In this document: positions 32,070 through 38,971 of the stretch, piece after piece | How the letters are laid out: each line of letters starts with the position of its first letter | Numbering within the stretch: position 1 is the stretch's first letter | Source of the DNA: Streptomyces odonnellii | GTDB lineage: Bacteria > Actinomycetota > Actinomycetes > Streptomycetales > Streptomycetaceae | NCBI RefSeq assembly: GCF_000981895.1 | Contig: NZ_LATD01000019.1 | Coordinates: 1 to 39,640 of the forward strand | Reading direction: 5' to 3' | Length of the DNA stretch: 39,640 nt | The notes under the pieces: model-generated | The model's database searches: none | What the model was told of the DNA's origin: nothing | What the model saw: the letters and a program-made list of their open reading frames with translations, nothing else | Translations under genes and position numbers: made by a program

Positions 32070-32300
32070 TCACTCGCTGTCGAGGCGGAAGCCTACCTTC
32101 AGGCCCACCTGGAAGTGCTCGATGTCGCCGTCGACGATATGGCCGCGTACCTCCGTCACCTCGAACCAGTCCAGGCCTCGCAGGGTCTGGGCCGCGCGGC
32201 TGACGCCGTTGCGGATCGCGTCGTCGATGCCCTCGTGGGACGTGCCGTAGATCTCGGTGACCCGGTAGGTGTGGTGGGGATGGTGGTTGTGGTGGGACAT
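32070..32300 (-). CDS. Dodecin family flavin-binding protein
   Basis: 76 aa from ATG 32300, with GGAGG upstream. The core (TYRVTEIYGTSHEGIDDAIRNGVSRAAQTL...WFEVTEVRGHI...FQVGLKVGFRL) is the beta-alpha-beta-beta dodecin fold, including the conserved Trp that stacks on flavin. Dodecins form 12-mers that store riboflavin/FMN. An unusual His-rich head (HHNHHPHH at residues 3-10) precedes the fold. It lies 17 nt downstream of the GntR gene on the same strand and may be cotranscribed. Confidence 0.9.
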   Translation of the reverse strand: MSHHNHHPHHTYRVTEIYGTSHEGIDDAIRNGVSRAAQTLRGLDWFEVTEVRGHIVDGDIEHFQVGLKVGFRLDSE

Positions 32301-32317
32301 GGGCTCGCCCTCCTCCC

Positions 32318-33184
32318 TCACTCCACCGTGCCCCACCATTCCGCGCTCCGCGAGGTGTCCGCGTCCGGCGCCGGGCGGTCCCCGGCCCCGCCGCCCAGGG
32401 CCAGCCGGGAGACGATGCGGTAGCGGTCGCCGCGGTAGAGGGACCGTACGTACTCGACGGGCCGCCCCGAGGCGTCCGAGGTGATCCGGTCGAAGAGCAG
32501 CGCGGGCGAGAGCACCGGCACCCCCAGCAGCTCCGCCTCGTCCTCGCTGAGCACGGTCGGCTCGATCGACTGCACGGCCTCGGCCATCCTGATCCGGCGC
32601 TCGTCGCGCAGATACGCGTAGAAGCCGGACTCCATCCGCTCCGGGGTCAGCCCGGGCACCAGTTCGGCGGGGACATGGAGATACTCCAGGGCGACCGGCC
32701 CGCCGTCCACGAACCGCAGCCGCGCCACGTACACCACCTCGGCGGCGGGCGACACCCCCAGCCTGCGCCCCACCCGGGCGCCCGCGCCGGCCGTACGGAA
32801 CTCCAGCACCCGGGCCGACCAGGTCCCCGGCGCCCGGGGCACCGCGGCGGAGCGGTCCTCGGCGACCAGCTCCTGGGTGATCTTCGCGGGAGCCACGAAC
32901 ATGCCGCGGCCGTGCTCGCGGACCAGCAGTCCCGTGGCGACGAGTTCGTCCACCGCCGCCCGCAGGGTGGGGCGCGAGACCCCCAGCTCGGCGCAGAGCG
33001 TGCGCTCGGACGGGATGGCCTCGCCCGGCCGCCGCGTGTCGACAAGACCGAGCAGATACGCCCGTACCCGCTCCCGCTTGAGCACCGGATGAACCGGCGG
33101 TACGGCACCGGCCGGCGGAACCGGCTGGTCCGGCTGAACCGGCCGGGCCGACTGCTCCGGGCGAGGGGTACGGGTCTCGCGCAC
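32318..33184 (-). CDS. GntR/HutC-family regulator (UTRA domain), copy 2
   Basis: 288 aa from GTG 33184 (GGGAGG 6 nt upstream). A ~34-residue Pro-rich head precedes the wHTH (RERVRAYLLGLVDTRRPGEAIPSERTLCAELGVSRPTLRAAVDELVATG). A UTRA effector domain follows and ends in EYVRSLYRGDRYRIVSRLALG, the typical HutC close. It is a clear paralogue of the neighbouring regulator at 33217-34074, with near-identical DNA-recognition helices but more divergent effector pockets. The gap between the two genes is only 32 bp. UTRA regulators bind sugars or sugar phosphates, which fits the adjacent sugar transport operon. Confidence 0.87.
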   Translation of the reverse strand: MRETRTPRPEQSARPVQPDQPVPPAGAVPPVHPVLKRERVRAYLLGLVDTRRPGEAIPSERTLCAELGVSRPTLRAAVDELVATGLLVREHGRGMFVAPAKITQELVAEDRSAAVPRAPGTWSARVLEFRTAGAGARVGRRLGVSPAAEVVYVARLRFVDGGPVALEYLHVPAELVPGLTPERMESGFYAYLRDERRIRMAEAVQSIEPTVLSEDEAELLGVPVLSPALLFDRITSDASGRPVEYVRSLYRGDRYRIVSRLALGGGAGDRPAPDADTSRSAEWWGTVE

Positions 33185-33216
33185 GGGCCCTCCCGGTGAG
33201 CCGTCGGAAGCTGCGG

Positions 33217-34074
33217 TCAGTATGCATCACCCGTCGTGGACGAGGTGATGATGCCGTCGTGGGCGAAATCGCCCGGCGGGATGCCCGGATGGTGGCCGTC
33301 CTGCCGGGAGCGGGCCGGTCCGGTGCCCAGCGCCAGCCGGGAGACGATGCGGTAGCGGTCGCCCCGGTACAGGGAGTGGACGTACTCGACGGGGCGGCCC
33401 GAGGTGTCGAGCGTGAGGCGTTCGATCAGCAGGGCGGGGGAGAGGATCGGCACCCCGAGGACCTCGGCCTCGGTCTCGCTGACCACCGTCGGTTCGATCG
33501 ACTGGGTGGCCTCGTGCACGGAGAGCTGGTGATGCTCCCTCAAGTGGTCGTACAGCTCGCCCGATTCGAGTTCCTGCGGGGTCAGCGCCGGGGCGAGTTC
33601 CGCGGGGATGTGGAGATGCTCGATGGCGATGGGGGAGCCGTCGACCAGCCGCAGCCGGGCGATGTAGATCAGCTCGGCGGCGGGGGAGACGCGCAGTTTG
33701 CGGCCGATCCTGGCGCCCGCCCGGAAGGTCGTGCGTTCCAGAATGCGGCTCGACCAGGTACCGGAGGCGCGGGGGACGACGAACGCCGTGTCCTCCGGGG
33801 TGAGTTCCTGGGTGATCTTGGCGGGGGCGACGAACATGCCGCGGCCGTGCTCCCGTACGAGCTGTCCGGTGGCGACGAGTTCGTCGACGGCGGTGCGCAA
33901 CGTGGGGCGGGAGACACCGAGTTCGGCGCAGAGGGCGCGCTCGGAGGGGATCGCGTCCCCCGGGCTGCCCGCCTCGATCAGACCGAGCAGATGCTCCCGT
34001 ACGCGCTCGCGTTTGAGCACCGCACCCGACACGCCACCTGACGGGCCCCCCGACGAGCCGCTCCCCATGGGCAT
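33217..34074 (-). CDS. GntR/HutC-family regulator (UTRA domain), copy 1, divergent from sugar ABC operon
   Basis: 285 aa from ATG 34074 (GGAAGAGG upstream). A Gly/Ser-rich head is followed by the wHTH (LKRERVREHLLGLIEAGSPGDAIPSERALCAELGVSRPTLRTAVDELVATGQLVREHG). The UTRA domain ends in VEYVHSLYRGDRYRIVSRLALG. A divergent GntR gene in front of an SBP-permease-permease-hexosaminidase set mirrors the dasR-dasABCD layout. The sequence, however, is not DasR itself as I remember it (different HTH and effector regions). It is probably the local repressor, acting on the palindromes in 34138-34301. Confidence 0.87.
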   Translation of the reverse strand: MPMGSGSSGGPSGGVSGAVLKRERVREHLLGLIEAGSPGDAIPSERALCAELGVSRPTLRTAVDELVATGQLVREHGRGMFVAPAKITQELTPEDTAFVVPRASGTWSSRILERTTFRAGARIGRKLRVSPAAELIYIARLRLVDGSPIAIEHLHIPAELAPALTPQELESGELYDHLREHHQLSVHEATQSIEPTVVSETEAEVLGVPILSPALLIERLTLDTSGRPVEYVHSLYRGDRYRIVSRLALGTGPARSRQDGHHPGIPPGDFAHDGIITSSTTGDAY

Positions 34075-34137
34075 GACCTCTTCCGTTCCTTGTGCTCTCT
34101 GCCCCTGATGGTCCTGATGACCACTCCACTGACACCG

Positions 34138-34301
34138 ACTGGTCATATGACCCCGACCGGGCAACTGGTAAACACCATCGTAACCAAGCGCGCCATGATC
34201 CCGGTGAAAATCCCAACCACGCCTGCTTTACGGGGGCTTGACGCCGACATTGGTCCATGCCACCTTCTGCTCACACACCTTACCACTTGACCAATTGGTA
34301 A
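34138..34301. promoter_or_regulatory. Operator-rich divergent control region of the sugar ABC operon
   Basis: The 246-bp gap holds four symmetric sites. GGTCATATGACC at 34141-34152 is a perfect 12-bp palindrome. TGGT-AAAC-ACCA is at 34166-34177. ATTGGTCCATGCCACC at 34249-34264 matches 12 of 16 positions of the DasR-responsive element as I remember it. TTACCA-N10-TGGTAA at 34280-34301 encloses ACCAATTGGT. TGGTAAA occurs twice (34166 and 34296). No convincing -10 could be fixed. Confidence 0.5.
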
Positions 34302-34320
34302 ATCCCTATCGAGGTGGCCC

Positions 34321-35568
34321 GTGAAGATCCGCTTCATCGCCGGTTCCGCAGCGCTCGCCGCGGCCCTGGCCCTCAGCGCGTGCAGCTCCTCCCCGGGCGC
34401 CGACGCCGGTCCGGAGAGACTCACCGTCTGGATCATGAAGGACAGTGTCACCGAGGACTTCCTCGGCCGTTTCACCCAGGACTTCGAGCGGCGGCACAAG
34501 GACATCGCCCTGGACATCCAGATCCAGGAGTGGGACGGCATCGGCGAGAAGGTCACCGCCGCCCTCGCCAGCACCGACGCCCCCGATGTGATCGAGGTCG
34601 GCAACACCCAGGTCGCCCAGTACGCCGCCAGCGGCGGGGTCAAGGACCTCACCGACCGTACGGAGGAGCTGTCCGGCAAGGACTGGCTGCCGGGGCTCGC
34701 CGAACCGGGCAGGATCGACGGCAAGCAGTACGGCATCCCCTGGTACGCGGCCAACCGGGTCGTCCTCTACCACAAGGACCACTTCACCAAGGCCGGTATC
34801 ACCACCCCGCCCGCCACCCAGGACGCCTGGCTCGCCGACACGGCGAAGCTCAACAAGGGCGGGATCCAGGGCATCTACCTCCCGGGCCAGAACTGGTACA
34901 CCCTCGCCGGCTTCATCTGGGACCAGGGCGGCGATCTCGCGACCCGGTCCGGCGGAGAGTGGAAGGGCACGCTCGACACCCCGGAGGCCCTCGCCGGAAT
35001 GGACTTCTACCGGCGCCTCCAGGCACTCGGCAAGGGCCCCGAGGACTCCGACGAGGCCAAGCCCCCGCAGGCGGAGGTCTTCGCCAAGGGCGATGTCGCG
35101 CAGATCATCTCCGTCCCCGGCGGAGCGAAGATCATCGAGGAGAGCAATCCGGCTCTCAAGGGAAAGATCGGCTTCTTCCCCGTGCCGGGCAGGACCTCCG
35201 ACAGGCCGGGCGCGGTCTTCACCGGCGGTTCCGATCTGATCGTGCCGGAGGCGTCCGCCCACCAGGACGCCGCCTATGAGGTGATCAAGGCGCTCACCGG
35301 CGACACCTGGCAGACCGACATGGCGAAGACCATGAGCTATGTCCCCAACAGGACGTCCCTCGCGGGGGCCGTCGCGGGCAGCGAGTCCACCGCCGCCATG
35401 GCCGCGGGCGCCGCACAGGGCCGCGCCACCCCCAACTCCCCGCAGTGGGCCGCGGTCGAGGCCACCAACCCGATCAAGCAGTACATGACCGCCGTACTCA
35501 CCGGAACCGATCCGGCGAAGGCCGCGAAGAACGCGTCGGACAGCATCACCAGGACCCTCGGCTCATGA
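34321..35568 (+). CDS. DasA/NgcE-type sugar-binding lipoprotein of ABC importer
   Basis: 415 aa from GTG 34321 (GAGG, 6-nt spacer). The lipobox LSAC gives lipidated Cys 21. A CUT1 solute-binding fold follows: ERLTVWIMKDS, QEWDGIGEKVTAALAS, APDVIEVGNTQVAQYAASGG, GIPWYAANRVVLYHKD and MSYVPNRTSL. The QEWDGIG and EVGNTQVAQYA motifs resemble amino-sugar/chitooligosaccharide binders such as DasA. It delivers substrate to the two coupled permeases, and the cytoplasmic hexosaminidase downstream supports chitobiose-like cargo. ATGA overlap with the next gene. Specificity is inferred. Confidence 0.87.
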   Translation: MKIRFIAGSAALAAALALSACSSSPGADAGPERLTVWIMKDSVTEDFLGRFTQDFERRHKDIALDIQIQEWDGIGEKVTAALASTDAPDVIEVGNTQVAQYAASGGVKDLTDRTEELSGKDWLPGLAEPGRIDGKQYGIPWYAANRVVLYHKDHFTKAGITTPPATQDAWLADTAKLNKGGIQGIYLPGQNWYTLAGFIWDQGGDLATRSGGEWKGTLDTPEALAGMDFYRRLQALGKGPEDSDEAKPPQAEVFAKGDVAQIISVPGGAKIIEESNPALKGKIGFFPVPGRTSDRPGAVFTGGSDLIVPEASAHQDAAYEVIKALTGDTWQTDMAKTMSYVPNRTSLAGAVAGSESTAAMAAGAAQGRATPNSPQWAAVEATNPIKQYMTAVLTGTDPAKAAKNASDSITRTLGS

Positions 35569-36497
35569 GTACGGCCGGCACGGCCCGCACGGCCCCCGGG
35601 CCCGGCCGGGTCCCCGGGGCGCTGTGGCCGTATCTGCTGATCGCGCCCACCGTGCTCGGCACCGCCTATCTGCTCGCCTATCCGCTCGTCCGCAACCTGG
35701 TCATCTCGTTCCAGACCTACGGCATGGGCGAACTGATCCGCGGCGGCGCCCCGTTCGCCGGGCTCGCCAACTACCGGGAGATCCTGGCCGACCCCGTCTT
35801 CTGGGAGGTCGTACGGCGGACCTTCTGGTGGACCGCCGTCAATGTCGTCCTGATCATGGTGCTGGCCACGCTGGTCGCGCTGATGCTCCAGCAGCTCGGC
35901 CGGCGGACACGGCTGCTGGTGATGAGCGGACTGGTGCTCGCCTGGGCCAGCCCGGTCATCGCCACCACGACCGTCTTCCAGTGGCTGTTCTCGTCCCGGC
36001 TCGGAGTGGTCAACTGGCTGCTCGTACGGCTCGGATTCGACTCGTACGAGAACTACTCCTGGTTCGCGGACGGCAGCGCGACCTTCGCCGTCCTGGTCCT
36101 GCTGGTCGTCTGGCAGTCCGTGCCGTTCGCCGCCATCACCCTGCACGCCGCGCTGCTGACCGTGCCCGCGGAGCTGTACGAGTCGGCGCGGCTGGACGGC
36201 GCGGGCGCCGCCCGGATCTTCCGCTCGGTCACCCTGCCCGTGCTGCGGCCCCTCTTCGCGCTGGTGCTCTGCCTCGAAGTCATCTGGGTCTTCCGGTGCT
36301 TCGCCCAGATCTGGGCGATCAGCAAGGGCGGTCCGGGCGACGCGACGACCACCCTGCCCGTCTACGCGTACCGGATCGCGCAGTCCCTGCACCGCTACGA
36401 CCTGGGAGCGGCGGCGTCCACCCTCACCGTGCTGCTGCTCGTCGGCGTGCTCGTCGTCTACTTCCGCCAGATGTTCCGGCAGGAGGGCGAGCTGTGA
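35565..36497 (+). CDS. Sugar ABC transporter permease (CUT1, first permease)
   Basis: 310 aa from ATG 35565. About six membrane helices. The binding-protein-dependent transport inner-membrane signature (EAA loop) is present as YESARLDGAGAARIFRSVTLP, which docks the ATPase. Overlaps both neighbours (ATGA upstream, GTGA downstream). No ATP-binding gene is in the operon. In Streptomyces the shared ATPase MsiK commonly energises such importers, so a separate msiK is expected elsewhere. Confidence 0.93.
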   Translation: MSTAGTARTAPGPGRVPGALWPYLLIAPTVLGTAYLLAYPLVRNLVISFQTYGMGELIRGGAPFAGLANYREILADPVFWEVVRRTFWWTAVNVVLIMVLATLVALMLQQLGRRTRLLVMSGLVLAWASPVIATTTVFQWLFSSRLGVVNWLLVRLGFDSYENYSWFADGSATFAVLVLLVVWQSVPFAAITLHAALLTVPAELYESARLDGAGAARIFRSVTLPVLRPLFALVLCLEVIWVFRCFAQIWAISKGGPGDATTTLPVYAYRIAQSLHRYDLGAAASTLTVLLLVGVLVVYFRQMFRQEGEL

Positions 36498-37351
36498 GCG
36501 CGGCCCCCAGGAGCGCGTCGCGCCGCGCCCGGATACGCCGGCTTCCGCTGCACGCCGCCGCGCTGCTGGTCTTCGTCCTCTCGGTCTTCCCCGTCTACTG
36601 GATGGTGCTGACCGCCTTCAAGCCGACCCGGGACATTCAGGCCGAGACCCCGCTCTTCCTGCCGGTCTCGGTGACCCTCGACCACTTCACCACGGCGGTC
36701 GGCGCGGACGGGTTCTGGCTCTTCTGGCGCAACAGCCTGGTGATCACCGCGAGTTCCGTACTGCTGGCCCTGATCGTGGCGCTCGGCGCCGCGTTCGCCG
36801 TGGCCCGGCTGCGCTGGAAGGGCCGCCGGGGCTTCATCCTCATGGTCTTCATCGCTCAAGTCGCGCCCTGGGAAGCGCTGTTGATCCCCATGTATGTCAT
36901 CGCCCGCGACACCGGCATGCTCGACAGGCTGTCGATGCTGACCCTGATCTACTTCATGATCACCCTGCCCTTCACCATCGTCACCCTGCGTGGCTTCCTC
37001 ACCGCCATCCCGGTCGAACTGGAGGAAGCCGCCCAGGTCGACGGCTGCACCCGCGCCGCCGCCTTCCGCCGGGTCACCCTGCCGCTGCTCGCCCCGGGTC
37101 TGCTCGCCACCTCGCTGTTCGGATTCATCACCGCCTGGAACGAGTTCGCCTTCGCCAACATGCTGATCATCAAGAACCAGGACGACCGCACCCTGCCCGT
37201 CTGGCTGTCCTCGTTCTCCAATGTCTTCGGCACCGACTGGGGCGCCACGATGGCCGCCTCCACTCTCTTCGCCCTGCCCGTCCTGGTGCTCTTCCTGGTC
37301 CTCCAGGGACGGGTCGCCGCCGGGATGACCAGCGGCGCCGTCAAGGGATAG
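36494..37351 (+). CDS. Sugar ABC transporter permease (CUT1, second permease)
   Basis: 285 aa from GTG 36494. Six helices. The EAA loop is LEEAAQVDGCTRAAAFRRVTLP. The N-terminal region VFPVYWMVLTAFKPTRDI is typical of the MalG-like partner. It pairs with the preceding permease to form the membrane channel. The next gene begins 12 nt after its stop, keeping the operon continuous. Confidence 0.93.
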   Translation: MSAAPRSASRRARIRRLPLHAAALLVFVLSVFPVYWMVLTAFKPTRDIQAETPLFLPVSVTLDHFTTAVGADGFWLFWRNSLVITASSVLLALIVALGAAFAVARLRWKGRRGFILMVFIAQVAPWEALLIPMYVIARDTGMLDRLSMLTLIYFMITLPFTIVTLRGFLTAIPVELEEAAQVDGCTRAAAFRRVTLPLLAPGLLATSLFGFITAWNEFAFANMLIIKNQDDRTLPVWLSSFSNVFGTDWGATMAASTLFALPVLVLFLVLQGRVAAGMTSGAVKG

Positions 37352-37363
37352 GGGACCACCGCC

Positions 37364-38971
37364 ATGACCACCACCCCCGTGACCGGCCCCACGACCGCCG
37401 CCCACCGGGCCGGACTCCAGCTCGTACCCCGGCCTTCCCAACTCGCCCCGCTCCCCGGCCGGTTCGTCCTGGACGAGCACACCGCCGTACGGGCCGCCCC
37501 GGGCGGCGCCTCGGCCGCCGCCGATCTGCTCCGTACGCTGCTCGCCCCCGCCACCGGACTCCCGCTGCCGCCCGCCGCCGACGGCCGCATCGTGTTCGTA
37601 CTCGACCCCGCCCTCGGCGGACTCGGCCGGGAAGGGTACGGCCTGACGGTCGGTGCCGACGCGGTCCTGCTGCGCGCCGGCGCCCAGGAGGGTCTGTTAC
37701 GCGGTGTCCAGACGCTCCGTCAGCTCCTGCCGCCCCAGGCGCTGTCGCACCGAAGGGCGCGCGGTACGGAGTGGGCGCTGCCCTGTGCGCAGATCACCGA
37801 CGTACCCCGCTTCGCCTGGCGCGGCGCGATGCTCGACGTGGCGCGGCGCTTCCGGCCGGTCTCCTTCCTGCGCCGGTTCACCGATCTGCTCGCCCTGCAC
37901 AAGCTCAATGTGCTGCATCTCCATCTCACCGACGACCAGGGCTGGCGGATGCCCGTCGCCGCGTACCCGAAGCTCACCGAGGTGGGCGGGGAGCCGCACG
38001 GCGGGGCGTACACCCGTGACGAGCTGACCGGCCTGGTCGCGTACGCGGCCGCCCGGGGCGTCACCGTCGTACCGGAGATCGAGATGCCCGGTCATGTACG
38101 GGCCGCGCTCGCCGCGTACCCCGAACTCGGCAACGTCCCCTCGCGCAGACTGGCCGTCTGGGACCGCTGGGGCGTGTGCGAGAACGTCCTCGGCGTCCAC
38201 GACCAGGTCCTCGACTTCTGCCGGGGTGTGCTGGACGAGGTCATGGACACCTTCCCCTCGCCGCATGTGCACATCGGCGGCGAGGAGTGCCCGACCACCG
38301 AGTGGCAGCGCTCGCCGGACGCACGCCGGCGGGCCGAGGCCGAGGGGCTGTCCGGACCCGAGGCGCTGCACGGCTGGTTCATGGGCCGGATCGGCGGCTT
38401 CCTCACCGAGAACGGCCGCCGGCCGCTCGGCTGGACCGAGACGGGCAGCGATCTGCCCGCCGGGTTCACCGCCGTGCCCTGGCGGTCCGCCGCGCACGGG
38501 CTCACCGCGGCCCGCCGGGGCCAGGACGTCATCATGGCGCCGTACCGCTCCACCTATCTGGACTATCCGCAGAGCGAGCGCCCCGAGGAACCGCCCGGAC
38601 AGCCGGGCGGAGTGGTGTCGCTGCGTGATGTGTACGACCTCGAACCCGCGCCCGCCGGCTGGGAACCGGCCGCGGCGGCCCGGGTCCTCGGCACCCAGGC
38701 ACAGCTCTGGAGCGAGTACGTCCCCACCGCCGCGCACGCCGAGTATCTGGCCTTTCCCCGGCTCTGCGCGCTCGCCGAGACGGCCTGGTCCCCGCACCGG
38801 GACTGGCCGGGCTTCGAGCGGCGGCTCGCCCACCACAGAACCCGGCTCGACGCGCTCCGCGTACCGGGCCGGCCCCCGCACGGCCTCCCGCACAACGCCT
38901 CGTTCACCTTCCCGCCCGGTTCCGGGCCATCGGGAACACCAGGATCACCAGGAGAGGACACCGGTCGATGA
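37364..38971 (+). CDS. GH20 beta-N-acetylhexosaminidase, cytoplasmic, with a TTA codon
   Basis: 535 aa from ATG 37364. An N-terminal GH20b domain (LVPRPSQLAPLPGRF) is followed by the catalytic TIM barrel: MLDVARRFRPV, HLHLTDDQGWRMPV, VPEIEMPGH and HIGGEECPTTEW. The catalytic acid pair reads Glu307-Glu308 where the GH20 consensus is Asp-Glu. No signal peptide, so it should act inside the cell on imported chitobiose or related disaccharides, releasing GlcNAc. Codon 112 is TTA (37697-37699). It is the only in-frame TTA I found in any gene of the window, so translation may depend on the bldA tRNA. The stop overlaps the next ATG. Confidence 0.9.
   Translation: MTTTPVTGPTTAAHRAGLQLVPRPSQLAPLPGRFVLDEHTAVRAAPGGASAAADLLRTLLAPATGLPLPPAADGRIVFVLDPALGGLGREGYGLTVGADAVLLRAGAQEGLLRGVQTLRQLLPPQALSHRRARGTEWALPCAQITDVPRFAWRGAMLDVARRFRPVSFLRRFTDLLALHKLNVLHLHLTDDQGWRMPVAAYPKLTEVGGEPHGGAYTRDELTGLVAYAAARGVTVVPEIEMPGHVRAALAAYPELGNVPSRRLAVWDRWGVCENVLGVHDQVLDFCRGVLDEVMDTFPSPHVHIGGEECPTTEWQRSPDARRRAEAEGLSGPEALHGWFMGRIGGFLTENGRRPLGWTETGSDLPAGFTAVPWRSAAHGLTAARRGQDVIMAPYRSTYLDYPQSERPEEPPGQPGGVVSLRDVYDLEPAPAGWEPAAAARVLGTQAQLWSEYVPTAAHAEYLAFPRLCALAETAWSPHRDWPGFERRLAHHRTRLDALRVPGRPPHGLPHNASFTFPPGSGPSGTPGSPGEDTGR

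Noticed and set aside
34090..34290. Small ORF (66 codons) between GntR and the sugar-binding gene
   Set aside because: It covers the operator-rich region, has weak codon bias and no RBS; better read as regulatory DNA.
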